Of a DNA stretch of 43,233 bases, positions 36,301-42,855 are shown one piece after another. Source of the DNA: PALSA-505 sp035308365 (GTDB lineage: Bacteria; Actinomycetota; Actinomycetes; Streptosporangiales; Streptosporangiaceae); contig DATGGU010000011.1 of NCBI GenBank assembly GCA_035308365.1, positions 1-43,233 of the forward strand, in the 5' to 3' direction. Position 1 is the stretch's first letter. Every line of letters starts with the position of its first letter. Position numbers and translations under genes: made by a program. Below the pieces are notes generated by a model, which saw only the letters and a program-made list of their open reading frames with translations, did not search any database and was not told the origin of the DNA.

Positions 36301-36759
36301 TATGTGGTGCTGGTCCCCGGCACAGCGGTGGATGGCGCCGAGCTTCAGCAGTTCGTGCGCGACCGGCTGCCGAGGTACATGGTCCCGGCCAGGTGTACCG
36401 TGCTCGACGAGCTGCCCCTGACGCCGACCGGGAAGGTAGACGTCGCATCGCTCCCGGCGCCCGTGCGCTCCGGGCCCGGCGGCCAGCCGGTCTCGCCCCG
36501 CACGGAGGCCGAACTGTTGCTCTGCGCCGTCTGGTGCCAGGTGCTCGGGCTCGACCAGGTGGGAGTTCAGGACGAATTCTTCGAAATCGGCGGCGAATCG
36601 CTGCGGGCGATGCAGGTCGTGACGAAGGTGAACAAGGTGCTCGACCTCGATCTTCCGGTGCGCTCGCTGTTCGACGCCCCCACGATCGAGGAATTCGCCC
36701 GGGTGGTGGAGATGGAGCAGGCGTGCGCGGGCACTGGCAGTATGAGTGACCGGTTGTGA
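30346..36759 (+). CDS. NRPS, two modules C-A(Asn)-T-C-A-T
   Basis: 2137 residues from GTG 30346 (GGAGG nine bases upstream); the frame extends upstream to 30103 but without NRPS sequence. C1 about 10-430 reads AHPMVAD at the active site: His134 is kept, but the catalytic second histidine is Pro135. A1 about 450-950 has code D-L-T-K-V-G-E-V-G (asparagine), but its A3 loop reads TSGTTGTPNG, with Asn608 in place of the usual lysine. T1 Ser1008. C2 about 1065-1510 has intact HHEIVDGW (His1210-His1211). A2 about 1530-2030 has A3 at 1694 and code D-S-A-L-I-A-E-V-W, which I cannot assign. T2 Ser2085 (IGGESLRAM). No epimerase, docking or thioesterase domain was recognised. Leu38 is a TTA codon (30457-30459). 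The gene overlaps the heptose-enzyme gene by 14 nt, which ties the peptide and sugar pathways into one operon. Confidence 0.93.
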   Translation: MKQAASAGFRTSPQQRFLWSACTFAPWVQLAAAIDGPLDLARLGDALRAAAARHEILRTSIRPGAAGDPSSGPVQVIAAEADGLVSVENIAAPAGDLGGLCAAERSLVNVTAGPSFRAAVRRSGGQCVLIMTAHPMVADRRSLRVVLGEAAAIYAGQPAGPAPVQYADFAAWHNDLLTDENRAAERDYWDARLKNGSIAHAGELVPGQPPAGPGSSGEGEWRSHRRDLNGELGAAIRKLAGGEDGHRVEAVFAAAWAVLLWRLRGEHDDIVLPAALPGRPYPELAIAAGPYTRYAPVVFGFTGEDPFGVIADRAQAVLSDSSQHADDLDPALAGADRALDWAAFEYLDDPAVVTAGEVSFRPVREESREPAALILRGGTGAAGLWAEIGHDTRRVAVGQARELLERFEVMLRAATAAPSVAAAALPACLPGEQDRLLAAGRGPAVAAPSGQTLHGLIHERAVGQPDAVAIEYGGTLLSYGELDARSSQLARYLVARGVRPADRVVVHAGLLPDFVVAILGVVKAGAAYVPVDTRTPWQRVEFVLRDTGAAALLTHGSRPAGPDGIPVIALDADWPDIAAQPTDTLPGPVAADAVAYLMYTSGTTGTPNGVPVTHRALLNYLLWAVSTYDLGAGTGSLVHSPVGFDLTVTALLGPLLAGQRVILLSAAPGLGALVAGIRAGRDLTLVKLTPSHLRALCQLMEPEEFAGRIRTLVVGGEQLRAELLQAFRAGAPGMRIFNEYGPTETVVGSCAYEVAPGTPHRGPVPIGRPVAGTSVYLLDPAGQLVPDGMPGEIYIAGAGVSAGYLNRPELTRERFLPDPFAGGPDPSAGSTTMYRTGDRGRRAPGVGLVYLGRLDRQLKVRGVRVEPGEIEDVLCRHPDVGQAAVVVYRPAGDESPQRLADEARLTAYVVPRDGRPAPDPGELARLCRDCLPDYLIPGQFVPLAALPMTPNGKLDTGALPDPRLVAAPGSYVPPRTEIEEILCGALATVLGRERVGIDDNYFVIGGDSIRSVMVASRARARGADITVPDLHRHPTVRELAAATAASPGRVEEPKTQPFSLISAADRALMPPDVEDAFPLNLLQEGMIFHRNFAAKSAVYHAIASVRLRAPFDLDVMRLVIRQLVERHPLLRTSFDLSTFSRPLELVHKTFKDPLSYQDLRGLPPAEQEAQITGWVAREKERGFELDEHPLIRFMAQRLDDETFQFTYGFHHEIVDGWSEALLVTELFGHYFSVVFDEPVVIKPPSSSMRDAVALELEALKDQDGFDFWARYLDGATLMRLPRLSSGPSADRGAREIVRIAVPVRAELSDRLKQLAGANAVPLKSVLLAAHMMVMCQYNGHLDTLTYTVTNGRPETADGSTAIGLFVNSLAIRLALTGGTWNDLITQTFETERQSLRYRRLPMAELKRHQGNEPLAETLFFFTDYHVFGELQRWRRRGVEHVTSELYGESTFPFCAIFRLNRDNSRLEVRIEYDSLQFPAALMDAIADCYVRVLETIAADPESSYHTQSLLSDAERRRILVDWNGTEPDTGDAQLIHRLIERRANETPDAVAIVSGGSAVSYRELDHRANRIAAALKAHGAGPERVVALMTERSVEAIAAMLGTLKAGAAYLPLDPSFPPERIAAIVRDARPAVALSQPEHAGLLPSLPVLALHPGREPLPDQALPDQALQAGLPAGASPTPGCALTDNAAYVIYTSGSTGEPKGVVVTHRGLLNSTLARDRHYAQPPGRFLLLSPLVFDSSAAGLFWTLCAGGTLVLPPPGGQLEPAALARLVAGQHVTHTLAVPSLLSALLDQRRPELLRSLRTVISAGEPCPKELWTELRAVLPDAVLHNEYGPTENTVWSTVWAGEPVAYRTQVPIGRPVAGVRAYVLNPHLQPVPVGVAGELYLGGAGLARGYLGSPGLTAARFRPDPFRPGARMYATGDLARHAADGDLEFLGRVDKQVKVRGFRVELGEIEGTLDLHPAVRRSVVVSRQDDADGTSLAAYVVLVPGTAVDGAELQQFVRDRLPRYMVPARCTVLDELPLTPTGKVDVASLPAPVRSGPGGQPVSPRTEAELLLCAVWCQVLGLDQVGVQDEFFEIGGESLRAMQVVTKVNKVLDLDLPVRSLFDAPTIEEFARVVEMEQACAGTGSMSDRL
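35320..35349 (+). repeat. Two tandem 15-nt units in NRPS A2
   Basis: CTGCCGGATCAGGCA occurs at 35320-35334 and 35335-35349, followed by the start of a third copy. It encodes LPDQA-LPDQA in a loop before the A3 motif of the second adenylation domain and is frame-neutral. Confidence 0.88.
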
Positions 36760-38836
36760 CCGGGTGGGCCCGCCGGACGACGACGTGGCACGAGGTGCCC
36801 GCGGCCAGGAACATCTGGCGCACCTGGGCGCCGCGCTCGCCACCATGGATCTCCAACGATTGCGGCGCTGGGGCCAGCACCTCGCAGCGGTGCTGGCCGG
36901 GGGCGGGCGCCTGCTGGCGGCCGGAAACGGCGGGTCCGCCGCCGAGGCGCAGCATCTCACGTCGGAGCTCGTCGGGCGGTTCAAAGATGATCGTGAACCG
37001 CTCTCCGCGATCGCACTGCACGCCGACACCTCAGCCGTCACCGCGCTCGGCAATGACTACGGTTACGCGGAGATCTTCGCGCGCCAGGTTCGTGCCCACG
37101 GGCGAGCCGGTGACGTCCTGATGCTGCTCTCCACGTCGGGCCGAAGCGAAAACCTGCTTCGCGCGGCCGCGGCAGGCCGCGACGCCGGCCTGAAGGTGTG
37201 GGCGCTGACCGGGCCCTCCCCCAATCCGCTGGCCGCGGCGTGCGACGACGCCATGACAATTTCCGCGGCGGCGACGGGCACGATACAGGAGTGCCACCTG
37301 GTCGCCATCCACCTGATCTGTGCGAGCGTCGATGCCGCGCTCGGCGTGCGCTCTGGCGACGCGGCGCAGCAGGCGCGGCCTGACCCGGAACCGGCGCCGA
37401 GAGCCCGCCCGGCGCTCTCCAGGCGGTCACCGGATCGACGCCGGGGGCCCCTCGTCGTGGCCGGCGATTCGCTCCTTGACCGTGACGTCGCCGGTGAGGT
37501 GGAGCGAGTCTCACCCGAGGCGCCGGTACCCGTGGTGGACAGGGCCACGTCGTCCTTCCGGCCGGGAGGAGCGGGCCTGGCGGCGCTGCTCGCCGCCCGG
37601 GACGGCCGCCGGGTCACCCTGGTAACCGCGCTGTGCCCGGACGACGCCGGCCGCCGGCTGGCCGGCTTGCTCGAGGCCAGCGGAGTCGAGGTCATCGACC
37701 TTGGCAGCAGCGGCCCAACTCCCGTCAAGATCAGGATCAGGGCTGACGGCCGGTCGCTGCTGATGGTGAGCGAGGCACCTCGCGAACCTGGCCGGATCCG
37801 GCGCCCGCTCACCGAAGGCGAACGCCGCGCCATCGCCGGCGCCGCCGCGGTTCTCGTCTCCGACTACGGCGGCGGCATCGGCGCGCAGCCGTCGGTGCGC
37901 GACGCCGTGGGCGAAGCGGTGACCCGGATCCCGGTCGTTTGGGACGTGCATCCGCGTGGCGCCGAGCCGGTGAAGGGCATCCGGCTCGTGACGCCCAATG
38001 CGCGCGAGGCCGAGCACCTGAGCGGTATCCACGGCGACGGGCTCGCCTTTGACATCGACCGGGCACGGGCGCTGGTGGGGATGTGGTCTGCGGCCAGCGT
38101 CGCGGTCACCCGCGGCCGCGACGGTGCGATCCTGCTCGACGGAGCGGACGCGCTGCCGGTGGTCATTGCGGCACCGCTCGGCTCCGGCGGTGACGCCTGC
38201 GGTGCGGGCGACTGTTTCGCCGCGACAGCCGCGGGGCTCCTCGCCGACGGTGCGCTGGTGTCCGAGGCGGTGGCCGGCGCGGTCGAAGCAGCCTCCGGTT
38301 TTGTCGCGGCCGGCGGTGCCCACGCGGTGGGGCTGCCCGCTGCCGCGCCTCCCAGTGCTGGCGCGCCCTCCGGCATCGATGAGCGTACGGCACACGACGT
38401 GGTGGCGAGCGTTCGCGCCACCGGCGGAGCGGTGGTCGCGACAGCCGGCTGCTTCGACCTGCTGCACGCGGGCCACGTCGCCATGCTCGCCCGGGCGCGG
38501 GCCCTGGGTGACTGCCTGATCGTCTGCCTGAACAGTGACGAGTCCGTGCGGCGGCTGAAGGGCGAGGGCCGGCCCATCGTCACAGCACATGATCGTGCCG
38601 CCGTCCTCGAGGCGCTCACCTCGGTGGATGCGGTCGTGACGTTCGACGAGGACCGGCCGGACCGGGTGCTCGGGCAGATCCGGCCCGACTTTTACGTCAA
38701 GGGCGGCGACTACCGTATCGGCGACGTCCTCGAAGCGGCCCTCGTAGCGAGCTGGAAAGGGAGGACGGTGATATTGCCGTACATCGGCAACCGGTCCACC
38801 AGCGGGATCATTGACAAGATCGCTAACGTCGGGTAG
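36746..38836 (+). CDS. Trifunctional ADP-heptose enzyme: phosphoheptose isomerase + heptose-7-P kinase + heptose-1-P adenylyltransferase
   Basis: 696 residues from GTG 36746, inside the NRPS 3' end; GTG 36764, just after the NRPS stop, is an alternative. Residues about 20-205 are a SIS/GmhA domain: GNGGSAAE at 60-67, a LGNDYGYAEIFARQV stretch, LLSTSGRSEN, and IQECHLVAIH, all matching sedoheptulose-7-phosphate isomerase. Residues about 230-535 are a PfkB-type kinase like HldE domain 1: GDSLLDRDVAGEVERVSPEAP, and GAGDCF at 486-491 with catalytic Asp489. Residues about 555-696 are a cytidylyltransferase-fold domain like HldE domain 2: GCFDLLHAGH with HAGH at 574-577, RLKGEGRP, and VKGGDY. Together they cover three of the four steps from sedoheptulose-7-phosphate to ADP-D-glycero-heptose. 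The GmhB phosphatase step has no gene here. In E. coli the isomerase (GmhA) and HldE are separate proteins. Confidence 0.92.
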   Translation: MTGCDRVGPPDDDVARGARGQEHLAHLGAALATMDLQRLRRWGQHLAAVLAGGGRLLAAGNGGSAAEAQHLTSELVGRFKDDREPLSAIALHADTSAVTALGNDYGYAEIFARQVRAHGRAGDVLMLLSTSGRSENLLRAAAAGRDAGLKVWALTGPSPNPLAAACDDAMTISAAATGTIQECHLVAIHLICASVDAALGVRSGDAAQQARPDPEPAPRARPALSRRSPDRRRGPLVVAGDSLLDRDVAGEVERVSPEAPVPVVDRATSSFRPGGAGLAALLAARDGRRVTLVTALCPDDAGRRLAGLLEASGVEVIDLGSSGPTPVKIRIRADGRSLLMVSEAPREPGRIRRPLTEGERRAIAGAAAVLVSDYGGGIGAQPSVRDAVGEAVTRIPVVWDVHPRGAEPVKGIRLVTPNAREAEHLSGIHGDGLAFDIDRARALVGMWSAASVAVTRGRDGAILLDGADALPVVIAAPLGSGGDACGAGDCFAATAAGLLADGALVSEAVAGAVEAASGFVAAGGAHAVGLPAAAPPSAGAPSGIDERTAHDVVASVRATGGAVVATAGCFDLLHAGHVAMLARARALGDCLIVCLNSDESVRRLKGEGRPIVTAHDRAAVLEALTSVDAVVTFDEDRPDRVLGQIRPDFYVKGGDYRIGDVLEAALVASWKGRTVILPYIGNRSTSGIIDKIANVG

Positions 38837-38841
38837 CCGCC

Positions 38842-39951
38842 GTGGTGACCCACTCACCGGCCCCTCGGGCCGTCGCGCACACCGGCGCCGCCACAGGTGC
38901 TGGCGAGGTGCTCATTACCGGTGCGGCCGGATTCATCGGCGGGCACGTTGCCCGGGCGTGCCACGATGCTGGCTGGACGGTGACCGGCCTCGACGTGCGT
39001 GCGCTGCCCCCGCCACTGCACGGCTTCGCGCGCCAGGTCCAAGGCCAGGCGGACGATCCGGCGGTGTTGCGGGATGTCCGGGCCGGCCGGTATCACGCTG
39101 TCGTCCACCAGGCCGCGATCACGAGCACGCTGGCGAGCGACTGGAGCCTGCTGCGGGATATCAACATCCGCCAGCCGCTCGAGCTGGCCAGCGCCTGCGC
39201 CGTGAGCGGAACGATCTTCATCTACGCCTCGTCGCACAGCGTGTACGGCACGATGCACCAGCGCCGGGCCGCGGTCGAGGGGTGCGAGACCGCCCCGTCC
39301 ATCTGTACCGGGCCGCTCAACCTCTACGCCCGCTCCAAGCTCGAACTCGACGCAGCGATGGCCGCACGGCAGGCCTGCGGCCAGCCGCCATGGACCGGGC
39401 TTCGCTACACGAACGTCTTCGGCCCCGGTGAAAGCCACAAAGGGCCGATGGCATCAATTATCTCGCAACTGCTCCGAAAATCAGCTGATGGCGAGAATAT
39501 TCACCTGTTCTCCGATACGCTTCAAGCTTGCCGTGACTATATTCCGGTGCATGTTGTAGCGGACGTTATCGTCAAGATCCTGCACCGGCCTGTGCCGTCC
39601 GGAATCTACAATCTTGGCTCCGGGCAGCCGGTCGCGTTCGCGACCCTGCTGGAATGGTGTGCGGAATTCAGCGGATCCGGGCCGGCCGTCCTGCTCGTAC
39701 CGAACCCGGTTGCCGATCGGTACCAGTACTGGACGTGTGCGGACCTGGCCAAGATCAAATCGAGCCTGCCGGAATTGAGGCTGCCGGCGGCGGAGGATAT
39801 CCACCGGGCGGCGGAGATCTTGTTCCGCCAGTTCCAGGCGGACTCCGAAGAGCGGGCCGGGCGGCCCGGTACGCAGCACCGGGCCGCTGCCTCGCGGCCA
39901 CCGGTTCCGTCCCGGCAGCGAAAGCTGTCAGATATGAATGAAGTGGATTAG
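38842..39951 (+). CDS. hldD: ADP-glyceromanno-heptose 6-epimerase (HldD-like SDR)
   Basis: 369 residues from GTG 38842 (or the adjacent GTG 38845), 5 nt after the previous stop. Extended SDR: GAAGFIGG at 27-34 binds the nicotinamide cofactor, ASSHSVYG carries the active Ser, and Tyr162-x3-Lys166 (YARSK) is the catalytic pair. Family-specific segments match HldD rather than general epimerases: GPGESHKGPMAS (His199-Lys200) and ADRYQYWTCADLAKI correspond to GPREGHKGSMAS and the GRYQAFTQADL region of E. coli HldD. It converts ADP-D-glycero-D-manno-heptose to the L-glycero form in the cytosol. The C-terminal 40 residues (rich in Arg, Gly and Pro) go beyond the usual length of about 310. Nucleotides about 39430-39600 are clearly less GC-rich than the flanks. 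It lies between the heptose fusion gene and the second GT9 gene. Confidence 0.88.
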   Translation: MVTHSPAPRAVAHTGAATGAGEVLITGAAGFIGGHVARACHDAGWTVTGLDVRALPPPLHGFARQVQGQADDPAVLRDVRAGRYHAVVHQAAITSTLASDWSLLRDINIRQPLELASACAVSGTIFIYASSHSVYGTMHQRRAAVEGCETAPSICTGPLNLYARSKLELDAAMAARQACGQPPWTGLRYTNVFGPGESHKGPMASIISQLLRKSADGENIHLFSDTLQACRDYIPVHVVADVIVKILHRPVPSGIYNLGSGQPVAFATLLEWCAEFSGSGPAVLLVPNPVADRYQYWTCADLAKIKSSLPELRLPAAEDIHRAAEILFRQFQADSEERAGRPGTQHRAAASRPPVPSRQRKLSDMNEVD

Positions 39952-39968
39952 CTTCCTAGGCGGCGATA

Positions 39969-41174
39969 ATGAGTGACGGAACGACAGAACGGCCAGGCGG
40001 TACCTCTCGTGCCGAACCAGAGCACGACGGCCAGGCACCTGTGCCACCTGACGCGGTGCGCCGGGTATGTCTTTTCGGCCGGCTGCGGTGGCGGAGTCTC
40101 GGCGACTATATATACCGCAACATCTTTCTCGCCCAGCTGCGGCTCGCATATCCGGAAGCGGAGATCGTGCATGTCGTCGGGAACGATGCCATGGAGCGTT
40201 TCGGAGAGTTTTTTTCCAGTCATTCACACGCGGATACCGTGCTGACATGCCCAGATTTTCAAGACGACGATCCACTCCGCTGGGAACGATTCTTCGACGG
40301 CATCTCCGGCCGCGGTTTCGACTGCTGCGTGGTGGACCCGGACAACGATGGGCTCGGCGCGCGGGAGGCGGCGCGCTGCGGGATCGCCGTGCGGATCGGA
40401 TTCGCGTTCGGGCGGCCGGATGACGATTTCTTGACGGTGGCGGCACCGTTGACCCCGCCTGCGTTCGGGCTGTCGGACCTGCTGGATTTCTCCACCGGGC
40501 TGGCGGCCGCACTGGGGCTTGAAGCGCCGGGGGCGGCGGATGTGGTGCCGCCGTTCCCGTTCCGCCAGGTGGCGGTTCCCGAGCTGACCGGGCTGGTGGT
40601 GGCGGTTCATCCCGGCGGCAACTGGTGCTGGAACCGGCGGTGGCCACTGGATCGTTACGGCGAGCTGTGCCAGGCGCTGGCCGCGGGTGACGGGGCGCAG
40701 CTGGTGCTGGTGGGTTCTGCCGGCGAGGGGCCCGACCTGCACCTGCTGCGCGACATGGTGGAAGGCGCCGTCCCCGGAGCACGCGTGGTGGTGAGCGCGG
40801 GGGAGTCGCTGGACACACTTGCGAGCTTGCTGAAGCGCTCGGATGTACTGGTCGGCAGCGACTCCGCTCCCGCGCACGTGGCCGCGGCGCTCGGTACCCC
40901 AACGGTCGTGCTGTACGGGCCGAGCAACAGCGAGATGATCATCTGGGACCGCATCTACCTGCGTCACCGCAGCATAGATCGCTACTGCGTGTGCCTGCCG
41001 CCGAAACACGAGCCGAGCAAGGAGACAAATCCGTGCCAGTTCGGCTGCCAGCGTCGCTACGAGTCCGCTGCCGGGCCGTACCCACGGTGCATGACTGCGA
41101 TCGCGGTGGACGAGGTTTACCGGGCGGTCCGGCAGCAGCTCGCCTTTTTCTCGCCCACTTCGGCTGGGGTGTGA
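39969..41174 (+). CDS. GT9 family heptosyltransferase-like glycosyltransferase, complete
   Basis: 401 residues from ATG 39969, 17 nt after the epimerase stop. An unstructured N-terminus (about 1-30) precedes a GT-B fold. RVCLFGRLRWRSLGDYIYRNIF is the N-terminal acceptor-side motif. His214 begins HPGG and is followed by NRRWPLDRYGEL. GSDSAPAHVAAALGTPTVVLYGP at about 297-319 is the GT9 donor-binding segment. It shares with the fragment at 1-1116 the unusual DDDP(L/V)RW segment and a C-terminal cysteine cluster (PCQFGC, then GPYPRCM). It is directly downstream of the genes making ADP-heptose, so transfer of a heptose to the peptide product is the likely reaction. Streptomyces has known GT9 heptosyltransferases in hygromycin-type pathways. 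The first 250 nt of the gene are less GC-rich than the rest. Confidence 0.9.
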   Translation: MSDGTTERPGGTSRAEPEHDGQAPVPPDAVRRVCLFGRLRWRSLGDYIYRNIFLAQLRLAYPEAEIVHVVGNDAMERFGEFFSSHSHADTVLTCPDFQDDDPLRWERFFDGISGRGFDCCVVDPDNDGLGAREAARCGIAVRIGFAFGRPDDDFLTVAAPLTPPAFGLSDLLDFSTGLAAALGLEAPGAADVVPPFPFRQVAVPELTGLVVAVHPGGNWCWNRRWPLDRYGELCQALAAGDGAQLVLVGSAGEGPDLHLLRDMVEGAVPGARVVVSAGESLDTLASLLKRSDVLVGSDSAPAHVAAALGTPTVVLYGPSNSEMIIWDRIYLRHRSIDRYCVCLPPKHEPSKETNPCQFGCQRRYESAAGPYPRCMTAIAVDEVYRAVRQQLAFFSPTSAGV

Positions 41175-41224
41175 TGGATCTTTTCAGCTAAGTCACAAAT
41201 TGTTAGGAAGGGTGGACCGTAGTC

Positions 41225-42535
41225 GTGATTACCATGTTGAGGAATGCACGCCGCCTGTCACTGGCGGCCCTGTGCGCAACCCTCCTGATCGCCCCGGGTG
41301 CCGGTCCGCTGGGTGGCCAGGCTCGCGCAGGCGTGATCCCTGCCCTGGCCACCGCCACGCCTGCCCATGGCATGGGATGGACGGCGACGTGGGCGGCGAG
41401 CCCGATGGCGCCCACCCCGCTGCTTCCCAACCAGGCCGTGAAAGGCTTCGACAACCAGACCGTCCGGAACATCATCCTCACCAGCATCGGCGGCAGCGAA
41501 CTGCGCGTCCGGCTCAGCAACGCCTTCGGGCGCGTGCCGCTCCGCGTCGCCCGGACGAGCGTCTCCTTGCCGCTGGGCGGGGCTTTGGTGGCACCCGGAT
41601 CAGAGCGCCACGTGACCTTCGGCGGCAAGATCTCGGTAACACTGCCACCGGGGGGACAGGCGGTCAGCGATCCAGTGCCGATGACCACCACGGCGCTGGA
41701 GGAACTGGCCGTCGACGTCTGGCTGCGGGCGCCGACCGGGCCCGCCACATATCACTACGAGGCGGGCCAGACGAGTTATGTGGCAGCCGGTGACATGTGC
41801 GGCGACCCCAGCATGGGGGTTACCAAGAGCCTGCCGTCCTGGTACTTCGTGGACGGCGTGGACGTCCGGGGAAGTGGCCAGCACCCGGGCGCGGTCGTCG
41901 CGTTTGGTGACTCGATCACCGACGGCCACGGTTCGCAGGCCGGCGCCAACGATCGCTGGCCCAATGATCTGGCCCGCCGCCTCGGCGCCCGGTTCGGCAG
42001 CCGGGCGCCCGGGGTGATTGACGAGGGCATCGACGGCAACCGCGTCCTGAGCCCCTCCGCGTGCTTCGGCCCCAGCGCCCTGGCGAGGATGCGCCGCGAT
42101 GTTCTCGGTCAACCGGGGGCTCGCTGGGTGCTGGTCCTCGAGGGCGTCAATGACATCGGCTTCAGCCAGGAGCCAGACAAGGGCTGTACCAAGCCGAACA
42201 CGAACGTAACCGCGGCGCAGATCATCGAGGGCTACCGGATGCTCATCGCGCAGGCACATGCGCACGGGCTCAAGGTAATTGGCGGCACGATCACGCCCTT
42301 CAAGGGATCGTTCTACTGGTCGCCGGCCGGCGAAGCGAAACGCGAGGCCGTGAACCACTGGATCCGCACGAGCGGTGCCTTTGACGCAGTCGTCGATTTC
42401 GCCCGGGCAGTACAGGACCCGCCCTATCCGCAATACCTCAACCCGGCTTACAACAGCGGCGACAACCTGCACCCCAACGACGCCGGCTACCAGGCGATGG
42501 CCGGCGCCGTCAACCTGGCGCTGCTGCGCCAGTAG
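41225..42535 (+). CDS. Secreted SGNH/GDSL-family esterase
   Basis: 436 residues from GTG 41225, with GGTGG and AGGAAGGG 9-13 bases upstream; ATG 41234 is possible. Signal peptide about 1-37 (RNARRLSLAALCATLLIAPGA, ending ARA). An N-terminal beta-rich domain of about 150 residues is followed by the SGNH hydrolase domain: block I FGDSITDG with nucleophile Ser230, block III GVND, block V DNLHPND with Asp413 and His416. Such two-domain secreted enzymes of actinomycetes remove acyl or acetyl esters from polysaccharides and other substrates. It starts 50 nt after the GT9 stop, so it may share the operon. A role in ester cleavage of the exported product is possible but not shown; a housekeeping esterase is equally plausible. 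Confidence 0.9.
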   Translation: MITMLRNARRLSLAALCATLLIAPGAGPLGGQARAGVIPALATATPAHGMGWTATWAASPMAPTPLLPNQAVKGFDNQTVRNIILTSIGGSELRVRLSNAFGRVPLRVARTSVSLPLGGALVAPGSERHVTFGGKISVTLPPGGQAVSDPVPMTTTALEELAVDVWLRAPTGPATYHYEAGQTSYVAAGDMCGDPSMGVTKSLPSWYFVDGVDVRGSGQHPGAVVAFGDSITDGHGSQAGANDRWPNDLARRLGARFGSRAPGVIDEGIDGNRVLSPSACFGPSALARMRRDVLGQPGARWVLVLEGVNDIGFSQEPDKGCTKPNTNVTAAQIIEGYRMLIAQAHAHGLKVIGGTITPFKGSFYWSPAGEAKREAVNHWIRTSGAFDAVVDFARAVQDPPYPQYLNPAYNSGDNLHPNDAGYQAMAGAVNLALLRQ

Positions 42536-42855
42536 CGGTCAAGGGCATGGGGACAGCCCGGCACCCTCCCACCCCCACCGGCAAGGCCTCGGCATAGTTG
42601 CGTTATGTCCGTTTTATTCATGCCGGGTCGAGTCGGAGGGTCTCGGCGGTCCTGGTGGCGTCCCGGGCGTGGTGGCGTGCAGGCGGCTGTGATGCTGGCG
42701 TGCCTGGCCGTTTTGGAGGATCCCGATAGCGGGCAGATCGTGGCTGCCGGGCGATCTGGCCATGGCCGTCAGGGCGCTTCAGGCGCATCCTGTGAAGTGC
42801 GCGGAGTGGGCGGGCGTGGCCAGCATGCTGGGTTCTGGCCGGCGAGGAGGAATGC
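42536..42855. other. Intergenic region before methyltransferase gene
   Basis: A 320-nt gap. A plus-strand open frame begins at 42605 but runs across the methyltransferase in another frame and has no family resemblance. An AT-rich pocket GTTTTATTCAT (42611-42621) could hold a -10 (TATTCA), but no convincing -35 is present. No strong terminator hairpin follows the esterase stop. AGGAGG (42845-42850) at the right end is the methyltransferase ribosome-binding site. Confidence 0.5.

Noticed and set aside
36844..38836. ATG 36844 as the start of the heptose fusion protein
   Set aside because: It would leave only about 12 residues before the SIS core, fewer than the N-terminal helix of GmhA needs; the GTG starts at 36746 or 36764 fit better.
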